Below are positions 11,134 to 21,228 of a stretch of 64,000 nucleotides of DNA, piece by piece. The translations under genes were made by a program, and so were the position numbers. The stretch covers positions 60,152,487 to 60,216,486 of the forward strand of contig OZ021727.1 of NCBI GenBank assembly GCA_963978545.1. The letters run 5' to 3'. Position 1 is the first letter of the stretch; every line of letters starts with the position of its first letter. Source of the stretch: Linyphia triangularis (taxonomy: Eukaryota > Arthropoda > Arachnida > Araneae > Linyphiidae). Below the pieces are notes generated by a model. That model worked only from the letters and a program-made list of their open reading frames with translations. It was not told the DNA's origin and made no database searches.

Positions 11134-11610
11134 ATGCCGCGAGCAAGACGATCGAATCTTTCCCGACAAAGCCGTAATGCAAGAAGAATACGAAATACTG
11201 CAAATGAAAGGACTGAAGAAGAACAAGAAATTGCACGTGAACAGCGCCGCGATAGTATGGCTCGACTTCGTGCTTCTCAATCACGAGAGCAAAGTGAAGC
11301 AGCCCGTGAAACAGCTCGGTTGGCAATGCGGAATCGTCGAGCGAACAACAGAGGTCAACAAATAGATAATTTGCGACGCAGAACAAGATATTTATCAAGT
11401 GCTGATTTGAATCGAGCAGCGTTTCGATACGATTGCAGCAATGATTACAGCTTGCATCCTAGCGTTTGTATTGGGCAAATGGACGTTGTTTGTGAGTATT
11501 GTGGTGCATTAAAGTTTTCCGGAGAAACGGCTGGATTATGCTGCCTTAATGGTAAAGTGAAATTACCGTTGTTGACTCCGCCACATGAGCCATTGTATTC
11601 ATTGCTTTGA
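11134..11610 (+). CDS. Truncated N-terminal piece of Helitron Rep/helicase protein (copy 1)
   Basis: An intact 158-codon frame starts at the first ATG after the Helitron 5' leader. Residues 1-90 are a very Arg/Glu-rich, probably helical segment (for example RASQSREQSEAARETARL), as found at the start of many arthropod Helitron proteins. Residues about 119-150 hold a zinc-binding motif, CEYCGALKFSGETAGLCC, followed by GKVKLPLLTPPHEPLYSLL. That motif normally precedes the long Rep (HUH nuclease) and helicase regions, which are absent: the frame stops where the rest of a protein of well over 1,000 residues would begin. Copy 2 encodes the same peptide with one difference (residue 9, Leu here and Phe there). 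It could act as a DNA- or partner-binding fragment if expressed; that is conjecture. Confidence 0.75.
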   Translation: MPRARRSNLSRQSRNARRIRNTANERTEEEQEIAREQRRDSMARLRASQSREQSEAARETARLAMRNRRANNRGQQIDNLRRRTRYLSSADLNRAAFRYDCSNDYSLHPSVCIGQMDVVCEYCGALKFSGETAGLCCLNGKVKLPLLTPPHEPLYSLL

Positions 11611-11797
11611 ATATTTGTTTTTAAAATAGAAGCTGGAGCTGCACTATAGACACCAGGCATATTTTATTGAGTATGTTCACCGGTGTTTTGTACGTATTAA
11701 AAAAATATATACAAAATTCTTTTAAGCAATAGCAGTAATATTATTTCTACGTTTACAAAATTTTTAATGGTTAAATTTTTCTAGCTGGCTTTTTTAA

Positions 11798-11994
11798 CCC
11801 TTTACACTCGAGGCCACATGATTGGATGCCGCAACTCGAGAAGACCACTAGGTTTGATGCGGAAATTCGATGCAAGGCCAATGACTGTTTAGTTTCTATG
11901 AAGCTAATCCCTAACCTCGGATTGAACCAAAAATCCCGCGAAACGTCTCAAGTTGCTGGTACCTCAGCGCGAAAAAGGCCTCGAGTGCAAAGGG
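11798..11994 (+). mobile_element. piggyBac-like MITE inside Helitron copy 1
   Basis: A 197-bp insert starts CCCTTTACACTCGAGGCC and ends GGCCTCGAGTGCAAAGGG, an inverted repeat, flanked on both sides by TTAA (11794-11797 and 11995-11998). TTAA targets and CCCTTT termini are typical of piggyBac. The related Helitron at 19.8-22.1 kb has an uninterrupted TTAA at the corresponding place (about 21118), giving a natural empty site. The open frame across it (11826-12047) is not a gene. Confidence 0.88.
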
Positions 11995-12429
11995 TTAAAA
12001 TTATGAATCTAACTTTATTTAATGAGAGTGAGTCAAAACATACATAGAATCTGGCATAGCAAAGGATTATTTAGACTCAATTTGACTTCACACTTGCAAC
12101 CTAAAACGTAGATTCAGCGAAGATTAATGAAATTCACTGAAAACTTTCAAATCATTTCGACATTTGCCACCAAAGAGAAGAATGAATATAGATTCAAAAT
12201 ATAAAGCATCTGCGGCCAAGAGAACTAGGGCATCACCGCTGTAAAAACAGCATCAACTGGAGAATGACAGAGCTCGCTATTACAAAATGAACCAAAACAT
12301 GAAACTGTTATTGTACTTTGGAAGCTGATCACCAACAACAATTAATCCGAAGAAATTCCGCGTCTATGTAACACAGAACAGATAGATATCCTTCAGCGGG
12401 TCCCCAGCAGCGCGGGGCCACACAGCTAG

Positions 12430-12554
12430 TTTATTAAGTCAAATACTTTTCTTTGAAGTCAAGAAAATGATTTTGTTTGTAATTCTAAGTACTTAAGGAG
12501 ATGTTTAAATAAGTCCTTTCACCATGAGCATTTTTAGTTGAAGACATTTTATAT
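12430..12554. repeat. 125-bp flank, copy 2, between the two Helitrons
   Basis: Matches 10688-10812. It begins directly after the CTAG end of Helitron copy 1 and stops four bases before the 3' end of the inverted Helitron copy 2. Confidence 0.9.
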
Positions 12555-12993
12555 GAAACTAGCTGTGTGGCCCCGCGCTGCTGGGGACCCGCTGAAGGAT
12601 ATCTATCTGTTCTGTGTTACATAGACGCGGAATTTCTTCGGATTAATTGTTGTTGGTGATCAGCTTCCAAAGTACAATAACAGTTTCATGTTTTGGTTCA
12701 TTTTGTAATAGCGAGCTCTGTCATTCTCCAGTTGATGCTGTTTTTACAGCGGTGATGCCCTAGTTCTCTTGGCCGCAGATGCTTTATATTTTGAATCTAT
12801 ATTCATTCTTCTCTTTGGTGGCAAATGTCGAAATGATTTGAAAGTTTTCAGTGAATTTCATTAATTTTCGCTGAATCTACGTTTTAGGTTGCAAGTGTGA
12901 AGTCAAATTGAGTCTAAATAATCCTTTGCTATGCCAGATTCTATGTATGTTTTGACTCACTCTCATTAAATAAAGTTAGATTCATAATTTTAA

Positions 12994-13190
12994 CCCTTTG
13001 CACTCGAGGCCTTTTTCGCGCTGAGGTACCAGCAACTTGAGACGTTTCGCGGGATTTTTGGTTCAATCCGAGGTTAGGGATTAGCTTCATAGAAACTAAA
13101 CAGTCATTGGCCTTGCATCGAATTTCCGCATCAAACCTAGTGGTCTTCTCGAGTTGCGGCATCCAATCATGTGGCCTCGAGTGTAAAGGG
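12994..13190 (-). mobile_element. piggyBac-like MITE inside Helitron copy 2
   Basis: The 197-bp counterpart of the insert at 11798-11994, at the same site of the Helitron, with TTAA at 12990-12993 and 13191-13194. Its presence in both copies shows that it entered before they were duplicated. Confidence 0.88.
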
Positions 13191-13377
13191 TTAAAAAAGC
13201 CAGCTAGAAAAATTTAACCATTAAAAATTTTGTAAACGTAGAAATAATATTACTGCTATTGCTTAAAAGAATTTTGTATATATTTTTTTAATACGTACAA
13301 AACACCGGTGAACATACTCAATAAAATATGCCTGGTGTCTATAGTGCAGCTCCAGCTTCTATTTTAAAAACAAATAT

Positions 13378-13854
13378 TCAAAGCAATGAATACAATGGCT
13401 CATGTGGCGGAGTCAACAACGGTAATTTCACTTTACCATTAAGGCAGCATAATCCAGCCGTTTCTCCGGAAAACTTTAATGCACCACAATACTCACAAAC
13501 AACGTCCATTTGCCCAATACAAACGCTAGGATGCAAGCTGTAATCATTGCTGCAATCGTATCGAAACGCTGCTCGATTCAAATCAGCACTTGATAAATAT
13601 CTTGTTCTGCGTCGCAAATTATCTATTTGTTGACCTCTGTTGTTCGCTCGACGATTCCGCATTGCCAACCGAGCTGTTTCACGGGCTGCTTCACTTTGCT
13701 CTCGTGATTGAGAAGCACGAAGTCGAGCCATACTATCGCGGCGCTGTTCACGTGCAATTTCTTGTTCTTCTTCAGTCCTTTCATTTGCAGTATTTCGTAT
13801 TCTTCTTGCATTACGGCTTTGTCGGGAAAAATTCGATCGTCTTGCTCGCGGCAT
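13378..13854 (-). CDS. Truncated N-terminal piece of Helitron Rep/helicase protein (copy 2)
   Basis: This is the 158-codon counterpart of the frame in copy 1, differing at one residue (Phe for Leu at residue 9). It has the same Arg/Glu-rich start, the CEYC...LCC zinc motif, and a stop before any nuclease or helicase domain. Both copies keep this frame open, which could reflect recent duplication rather than selection. The frames on the opposite strand at 13590-13964 and 11024-11398 are shadows of it. Confidence 0.75.
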   Translation of the reverse strand: MPRARRSNFSRQSRNARRIRNTANERTEEEQEIAREQRRDSMARLRASQSREQSEAARETARLAMRNRRANNRGQQIDNLRRRTRYLSSADLNRAAFRYDCSNDYSLHPSVCIGQMDVVCEYCGALKFSGETAGLCCLNGKVKLPLLTPPHEPLYSLL

Positions 13855-14446
13855 TATTAATTAAACTTCACTTCACTTCAATTCACCTAAAAATTTATTT
13901 CAAAACTCAAATTTTCAACCATACCGAGTTTTATAAATATCAAATTGTCTACGTCATTACATAGCTGTCATTATACGTCAATTACATAGCTATCATTTGC
14001 GTTTTGTTGTCAAGTCACACGGGAACGCTGTCGAACGGGATAAAAAGTATCTTATGTCCGTCTCCTGGCTCTAAGCTACCTCCATACCAATTTTCACCCA
14101 AATCTGTTCTGCCGTTCTTGAGTTATAAGTGGTGTAACTAACACGACTTTCTTTTATATATATAGATTACCAAGTCGTGTACCTCGGGCCGCATAGTTGC
14201 TTATTGTGTTCAAATTCTCAAAACCAAAATCTGTTGGTGCTTCAAAGCGATAATGCATGCAGCTCATTTTTTTGGAATCAGTTTTTCAAGTTATGAAAAT
14301 ACTTGTAATTCATTAATAGTTTGACACATTGCAATTTATTATAGTTATTATGTGATAAACCAATGACAGATAAGTACTTGATGTTGTTTCTTTTATAATA
14401 TTCATCTGCGCATGTTTCTTTTTTATTCATTATGGACTGAAACCTC

Positions 14447-14597
14447 AATTAAAGAAAATGTCCTTAGGTACATCAGCTACTTGCTCTAGGTACAACGAAG
14501 TCTTGTACCTAGGGTCATTTGTGAAATTCATCATTCTCTTTAATTCTCAATTAAAGAGAATGTTCTTAGATACATCAGCTACTGGCTCTAGGTACAG
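14447..14597. repeat. Direct repeat of about 48 bp, period 102, carrying CTAGGTAC motifs
   Basis: AATTAAAGAAAATGTCCTTA...ACATCAGCTACTTGCTCTAGGTAC at 14447-14494 recurs with a few changes at 14549-14597. A TTGTACCTAGGGTC motif lies between them. This looks like a duplicated transposon end belonging to the GTACCTAGGGCC family. Confidence 0.6.
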
Positions 14598-15258
14598 TAC
14601 CCCAAAAAAAATAATCAGAACGATGGCTATATCTTGTGCTCTAATTGTTGAAATAACAAATAAAAGATACCGTTGTAAATCGTGGAAGGTTTTTAATAAT
14701 TGCAGGTAGTTTTTTTTTTTTGTCTTTTTTTTTTTTTGTCATGAGGGGTCATCTACATATTAAAACAGAACCAAACTTTAAAAAGTTCAATAGCAACCTC
14801 AAAATATTATTCTATATTTGGATTCAGCATCCAAAAAAATGTCGAAATACAAAAATTCGTAATTTTCTAATGAATGGTTTGTAATTTAAATGATAAAAAG
14901 AAAATGATAAATTAATGTTAAATTAAAAAGTTGGTTTATTGGCCATAAATACTTAAATAACTAATATATTTCAGTATTTTTTTTTTTTAAAGATAGTTTG
15001 AAAATTGAGAAACATAAATATCAATCATCTTCTTCCATTCTTTTCTTTTTTAATCCATTTCTTTTTTAATAATTAATTATTAATTAATAAAACAATTAAA
15101 AAAATTGTTGAATAGAAACATATGTATTTTTTTTGCTTTCATTAGATTTACCATGGTCTAAAACCCCCACACATTTTTTTTCTTTCCATTTTGACTTTTA
15201 GTTCTCAATTTTTTAGCGAAAATGTAAAAAACGCTCACTTTAAGGGACCGTATAGTAG
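14598..15258 (-). repeat. Inverted partner of the 6.7-7.3 kb repeat
   Basis: Read on the minus strand, it follows 6713-7338: GGTCCCTTAAAGTGAGCG, the TTGGATGC block, TAATATGTAGATGACCCCTC, TAGCCAT(C/T)GTTCTGA and GGGGTACTGTAC. Differences are mainly in homopolymer lengths. The copies face each other about 7.3 kb apart. Confidence 0.75.
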
Positions 15259-17405
15259 TTTGGAAACAAATCCCAAGTCGTCTCTGATTGGCAGACTTCC
15301 CGCGTCTTCTGGTTACTCACTTCCGGCAGAGTCTCTCCGTTTGTTTTCAATGCATTTGTCATTTCGATTCAAGGTTTGTTTTGCTTTTAAAAACTCAAAT
15401 GAGTAGTGACTATTTTCAAAAATTGGAGCTTCTGGCTTAGATGAGATACAAAGAGAAATTGATTATAGATGGAGAGATTGATTTATCCGATCCATTGGAT
15501 GTTTTTTTTAAAGCAAACTGTTTATTGATGATACCAGACATAGGCCAGAAGTCTCGCTTGGATACATTCATATGTACCAAATTTTGTTTTAAATACCCTA
15601 TTTGATGAAATAAAGATTTTTTTTTCCCAAAAGTTTCAGCTCATGTGATATAATTTTACATTTTAAGGCATAAATAATATATTTAATATTAACTTCATTT
15701 GCTTGACAGGTTTGTATTTTTCCAGATTAGGCTGGATTTCTTGTAACGCTACACAAATTTATACAGTACTTTAAATTAAATGTCATGTTTTTAATAGATT
15801 TTTTTAAAGGTGTTAGAGTGAATTATTTGTGAAGGTCATTATAAAGGGCGTATTATAACTTCAAATGGTGTCTATTAAAATATTTAAGGGTCATTCCATG
15901 CAAAGAGGAACACATTTTAATAAAGAATCTAATTTGTAGAATTTTTTGTACAAAAAGATGCAAAGTTCATTCCTGGTAGTTGCTTTTTTTAATAAATTAA
16001 TTTCTAAAAGTGGACAACACTCGAATTCCGGTTGAGTTTATTCAATTTTGATGGAAATGGGTGGTGCGATTAAAAAAACGTATAAAATAATTTATTTCTT
16101 GCCGACAGTTATACTAAGGATTTTTTAATTACTATATTACTTCAATATTAAAAATGATTGAAACAAGTATTTCATTGATTTTAAAATGGATAATTTTGGG
16201 TAACTTAAGTTACCAGAAATGTGTTTACTTTCATATGATATTGAAAAAAATTTAACAGATATTTGTTAACATAAATTTTTTCTTAGTTTTAGATACTCAC
16301 TTTGTTGTCAGTTATAGTTGCAATGTTATTAAAGACTTAAAATTTTTCTAATCAAGAAAATTTTAATATTATATTATGTACCAGTATTGATTCCAATATT
16401 TTGATATCAATAGTGGTGGTTCTTGCAAACCCATCTTAAAAGCTGATACATGGTAAAATGTGAAAAGGTAAATTTTTAATTCATTCAATGTGTATAAATA
16501 AAATTTATTCTATTAGTCCGAGAGGTGACTGCAATTTTTCAACCCCATCGAACATCATTCTGAATTTTTTATAGAATTTGGAGAAAAGTTTGTAGATTAC
16601 GAATCCACTGGTCTGCCGTGGCAAAAATGGCCAAAACTGGTTAAAAATCGACTTGGAATGAGTTGAACTAAAATTCAAATATGTCATAACTTGCCAAAAA
16701 GAGAACAAACTTTTTCGTCTGGCAACCCACTGCATTTTCATTTTCAATGAAAAAAAGCGCAAACGATTTCTGATCTCTGGCTCGGAAAACTTGTATCCTT
16801 TAAAAGTAAGCCAAATTGGTGACATCAATTACGCCATCAGTAACGTAATGCTTATTACCAATTGGGAACATTTGTGAAAGGTGCAAGTAAGCCATCACCA
16901 GACATCCGAATCGTCTGCAAGCTTCTTAATTTAAAATTAAAGAGTGAGGGTTACCAAATAAAAAAAAAAATGCTCATTATTTGGCAAGCTATAGCAAATG
17001 AATTTAGTTCAACTTATTAAAAGTCGATTTTTGACCAGTTTCGGCCATTTTTGCCACGGCAGACCAGTGGATTCGTAATCTACTCACTTTTCTCTAATTT
17101 CTATAAAAAATTCAGAATGATGTTCGATGGGGTCCAAAAATTGCAGTCACCTCTCAGTCTATATGAACATACCATATTTCATACCACATTGAAGAACGAA
17201 GCAATATCGCCCGTACTTCCTTCTAGAATACACTTTATTCATTATGATTAAAATTTATAACATGGATAAATACTAAGACTGAGAAAGATACAGTTTGTAT
17301 CCACAAACATGGAGATCAAACGCCAACCGGAAGTTGCGAAAAGTCTCTGTGGTCTCGTCCTGTTTACAGCGCCATCTATGCACCGCTTCTCACTTCAAGT
17401 CATGA
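15259..17405. mobile_element. 2.15-kb insertion with 7-bp target duplication, family unknown
   Basis: The left copy of the long repeat reads through as GTATAGTAGATGACTTTTG on the minus strand. In the right copy this is split into GTATAGTAG (ending 15258) and ATAGTAGACGACTTTTG (from 17406), so ATAGTAG is duplicated around 2,147 bp of new sequence. Its ends lack obvious inverted repeats or poly(A). The first 150 bp are relatively GC-rich and promoter-like (CACTTCCGGC). An open stretch at 15441-15605 encodes 54 residues (DLSDPLDVFF, then KANCLLMIPDIG) that I do not recognise. A foldback structure sits within it at 16.5-17.2 kb. Confidence 0.6.
16500..17170. repeat. Foldback (MITE-like) element inside the 2.15-kb insertion
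   Basis: Arms at about 16508-16700 and 16975-17160 are inverted copies of one another. Shared blocks are GAGAGGTGACTGCAATTTTT, CATCGAACATCATTCTGAA and CCACTGGTCTGCCGTGGCAA. A loop of about 270 bp separates them. The two open frames on opposite strands, both spelling RQTSGFVIY, are products of this symmetry and not genes. Confidence 0.75.
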
Positions 17406-17535
17406 ATAGTAGACGACTTTTGAAAACTATCAAAGATTAATTCAAGGTAAACTAGAGGTGTGGAAAATCGCAAAACTTTCAATTATCGTAAAATGGGGTG
17501 AATAGGAACAGAATTTCTTGAAATTATAAAAAGAA
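17406..17535 (-). repeat. Outer segment of the inverted long repeat
   Basis: Inverted copy of 6585-6720, from GACTTTTGAAAACTATC through CTAGAGGTGTGGAAAAT to GGGGTGAATAGGAACAG and TTTCTTGAAATTA. It completes the right arm interrupted at 15258. Confidence 0.75.
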
Positions 17536-17642
17536 ATATTATTTTATACAAACAAAGCAGTTTTATTTTTTATATATATTTTTTTAATCTGTTGAACGTC
17601 TTTGGAATCGTGGAACATATGTTTTGTGTGGTTTTCAACAGT

Positions 17643-17673
<31 letters not shown>

Positions 17674-18694
17674 CAATTACTTTCTTAAATTACATTTATT
17701 TAAAACAACATTTTTTAAGCAATTTCAATAAGTTATCCTTTAAAAATTTTACTGAATCATGCGATTTTTTTCTTTTATAAATGTTTTCAACGATCAAGTT
17801 ACATTTGTGTTTACAGTGAAATGTTTCTGTAAAATAATCATGCTTTGCTGAATACTGTTTACTAATGCATATATTTTATATTTATTAATTTTCTAATTAT
17901 CAGTAGTATACGTTATACTTCTGCAATTACAGTTTTCGATATTTTATTTATTTCGTGTGAAGAATGCACATCTTTAATGTTGTAATTAAATTAGGTTACT
18001 TTTGCGTTTACTTGCTATTTTTGTATTAATCTTAAACATGACACTATAAATCCAAGTAGTTTCTATGCAGTTTTAGACTAATGTTGGTATTTTTAACGTC
18101 GTGAAACGCCGCACTTACCGTTCGATTTCGCCCAATGTGAAGTAGAACCTTAAAAATACCTTTCGTTTTATGGAAATTCTCCCTGAAGATCGGTAAAAAA
18201 AATGGTCGAAACATTTTCGCTCATAAGTGACGTGTTTTCAACATATTGCATTGAAATTTCGTATTTAGAGTAAATGATGTATTCTAAATCGAATGAAATG
18301 ATAAAAAAATAGGAGTTCGTATTGAAATTTTCGAAAATAGCGTTACTTTTACTTAGTAAACGGTCCCTTAAGAAAAAAATTTGCATTATATATATAGAAA
18401 AACGTAAGCAAAACATTTTGGTGCAAACAGTAAGATTCTACTATAATTAGAACCGAAGATATAGCCATCGTTCTAATTTTTTTGGGAGGTACTGTACAAC
18501 GAGGTCTTGTACTTAGGGCCATTTGTGAAATTTCTTTGAAACCTTCTATTTGACCTTCTTCTATTCGAATATATTATTTTAAGTATTTATTAATAATCCC
18601 AATGCGAAGTAATTACTATAACGATGTTTCAAATTTTTAACACATCAGTTTCAAATATTTAAACGCTTAATGGCTCTTTTTTTGTGCATTGAAA
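17536..18694. other. No gene; degenerate repeat pieces
   Basis: A T-rich tract (about 17648-17674) is followed by AT-rich sequence. At about 18350-18510 a degenerate piece of the long repeat occurs (AACGGTCCCTTAAG, then GATATAGCCATCGTTCTAA and GGTACTGTAC). No coding frame is supported. Confidence 0.5.
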
Positions 18695-18729
18695 AAAGGC
18701 GGCCCTAGGTACACAGGTCTCCTCTACTA

Positions 18730-19825
18730 TATTCATCTTCTATAACATAAATTATGATTATCAATGATGCACATTGGATTAGCATTAGTATGATTTGAAA
18801 TAAATATTTACTACTACGACGAGATTTTTTTTTAATATAGTCTAATTTTAATACAACACGATTAATTTAAAAATATATTTTCAATATTAGTTAAAAATAA
18901 TACTGGTTATGAAACCTTTTAAAATATGTTTATGCTACTAAATCGCTCTAATGCTTTTAAAGCGACATTTGAACTTAAAAAAATAATGTGATTTCAGCTA
19001 GTTTAGTCCTTTTTGTTGGCATTGTTTGTCAAAGATAAACACGGAATGCTTCGCAATATTTTCAATGTTATTTGCTTTAGTCTGTTGAGAAATATTCGGA
19101 AACTAAATATTTCTTGAATGCTATTCTTCTAAAAGTAAGGTTTGTTTACTCTACGCATCAATAATCAATTGAATAGACGAGTTCCAGTTTTCAAAAAGAA
19201 GAAAGGTTACCTAAAAATTACGTATTTGTTAAGCTAAAAAGATATGAAACTTATATTATTGAATGTATATATTCTATTTTTAAAATGTTTACTGTCGTCA
19301 GTCAAGAAACAATTTTTTTTAACAAATTAAATTTTGAAAATGCTAGATACGTTACTTAATGTAGATGAAAGTATGTAATAAATATTTGTAATTTTTTTAA
19401 TGCACTAAAAACGTATTTAAATAAAATATAAAGTTAAAATTTAATTTCTTAAACTTGTTTAAATTTTATATTGTTGTAGACAAACAAAGAGTGCAAATGA
19501 AAACAAATATGTTTGCCTAACAAAATATTACTTTATTCTCATAACCTAATAACTTTCTAGATTTTTACTAAATTTCTAAAAGAATTAAGTTTGATCATTT
19601 TTATCTTAACTATTTTACTCCTTCTAAAGTAATGTCATGTTCATTGTTTTATATTTAGTAATAAAACCCTAAGATATTATTTCATTCATCTTCAAAAAAA
19701 ATAGTTATTCAAACATATACTGTAAACTTAAAAGTAGTTTATTTTAAAATTTGTTTTATCTGAAAACAATTAATTTCGTCCTTCCATTTTAATTAATTTC
19801 ATATATGTTAGATGATTTTAAAACA
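18730..19825. other. No gene recognised
   Basis: AT-rich unique-looking sequence with no supported gene or transposon end. Confidence 0.5.
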
Positions 19826-20664
19826 TCTATGTAGAAAAAAATTAGTTGTCTGTACGTCCGAACCTTATACAAATCCACAGTTTTGCACCTAGAGGTACGA
19901 AATTTGGTACATAGAAGCTTTAGTATGTGTAGATTGTATAGAACAACTTTTAAATTCGATTAAAAGTTGCTTTCATCAAAATTTAATGACACGAAAATAA
20001 AATTCTTGAAATGGCAACATTATTTTTTTTATTACATCAGAATAAAACCGAAAGTTATTTTAATGTGTCCTCCTTATTTTTCTGATTATGTTTATGCATT
20101 ACAATCATCCGTCCGATAAATAGTTCGATTTTAATTGTAATATTTCAATATATTTATTTTTAGTCGATACCGTTAAAACTTCTGTGCATGTGTGGGTTTA
20201 AAGGATTATTTTTTTATGCATCATCATGTTTTTCGATGTTTTAAATTCATCCTGTTTAGTTTACATTTTGTGTTGTCGTCAAAGATGTATTGTGCTCAGC
20301 GAGTATTGACATTTTGATTTTATTTAATGAGTATTAATAACATTTAAACAAAATAAATTCATTAAATTCCTTTGTATTTTATTAGCAAATATCTTCTGCA
20401 TTACAATTGCCATAAATATCTAACATCTAAAAGTTCGTTTACCAACATAATTTACTACTAATACGTTGGTGCCGTTGTGGGATATTTTCAGCCTGGTATT
20501 CCAAGACTTTGGTCAACTTAATAAATCTATTATATATATTTTCTAGGATGTGCCCATTACAAGATCAAATGTATGAAGTCCATCTAATGTGAATCACCAA
20601 CGTATATCATTAGGTGTGGTGTGTGGCACCGCGTTGACCAATATTGGTACTATTACGTTATATC

Positions 20665-21027
20665 CATGCCACTTGGCGAAAAATTTTCAGTTGGCGAACG
20701 ATTTGGTAGATAACACTATTCTTTCAATGCCTGCTAATTCTTTTTCCTAATTTAGTTATTAATTTATTTTAAAACAAAAATTAAGAACTTGATACAATAT
20801 ATTTTCATGATTATTTTTAAAACAGAGGATAAGCAAAGAACAGCAAAGGTTTCGCCAAAAGGCGAACATGCCACTTATCGAAAAAGTTTCAGTTGGCGAA
20901 CGATTTGGTAGATAACACTATTCTTTCAATGCCTGCTAATTCTTTTTTCTAATTTAGTTATTAATTTAATTTAAAACAAAAATTAAGAACTTGATACAAT
21001 ATATTTTCATGATTATTTTTAAAACAG
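20665..21027. repeat. Direct repeat, period 202 bp
   Basis: About 161 bp from CATGCCACTT through GTTGGCGAACGATTTGGTAG to TTTTTAAAACAG at 20665-20825 recurs at 20867-21027. A 41-bp spacer lies between them and includes a small palindrome (TTCGCCAAAAGGCGAA). Few mismatches are seen, so the duplication is recent. Confidence 0.85.
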
Positions 21028-21228
21028 ATAATAGAGCTGCACTGGAAACACCAAGCATAGTTTGATATTACTTCTATATTACAAAACTTTATATGGTTAA
21101 ATTTTTCTTGCTGGATTAATTAAAATTATGATTCTAATTTCATTTAATTAGAGTGAGTCAAAATATACATAAAATCTAGCATAGCAACGGATTATTTAGA
21201 CTCAATTTGATTCAATCACTTGCAGCTT

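Larger units (their letters stand above)
10822..12429 (+). mobile_element. Non-autonomous Helitron, copy 1
   Basis: The 5' end is TCTATATATATAAAAG followed by AAAGTCGTGTTAGTTACACC, typical of arthropod Helitrons. The 3' end has a GC-rich hairpin (CCCCAGCAGCGCGGGG) and terminates CACACAGCTAG followed by T, the Helitron signature of a hairpin about 10 bp before CTAG with insertion next to T. Length is 1,608 bp, identical to copy 2. It contains the first 158 codons of a Helitron protein and a TTAA-flanked MITE. It lacks the Rep and helicase domains, so transposition would depend on an autonomous relative. Confidence 0.92.
12559..14166 (-). mobile_element. Non-autonomous Helitron, copy 2 (inverted)
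   Basis: Read on the minus strand it starts TCTATATATATAAAAG at 14166 and ends with the same hairpin and CTAG at 12559, with an A at 14167 and T next to the 3' end, as expected for A/T insertion. Its 1,608 bp equal copy 1 in length and differ at only a few bases (for example CGAATCTTT versus CGAATTTTT near the protein start). It forms a tail-to-tail palindrome with copy 1 around a 129-bp spacer. Confidence 0.92.
10479..18729. mobile_element. Possible composite region bounded by inverted GTACCTAGGGCC ends
   Basis: At 10479 the plus strand reads AGGGGAGACTTTTGTACCTAGGGCC in pieces (AGGGGAGAC, then GTACCTAGGGCC). At 18695-18729 the same motif is inverted (GGCCCTAGGTAC, then GTCTCCTCT). Further copies of the GTACCTAGGG motif lie at about 14190 (one mismatch), 14480-14520 and 18505. 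The ends could belong to one large element into which the Helitrons and other pieces inserted, or to several related MITEs. The superfamily is unknown. Confidence 0.35.

Noticed and set aside
11024..11398. 124-codon minus-strand frame conserved at 13590-13964
   Set aside because: It is the antisense shadow of the Helitron N-terminal frame.
11826..12047. 73-codon open frame, present identically in both young Helitrons
   Set aside because: It lies on a 197-bp MITE with TTAA target duplication and reads out across its end. Its conservation reflects recent Helitron duplication.
16505..17251. Two frames on opposite strands sharing RQTSGFVIY and KKFRMMFDGV
   Set aside because: The similarity comes from inverted repeat arms, not from gene duplication.
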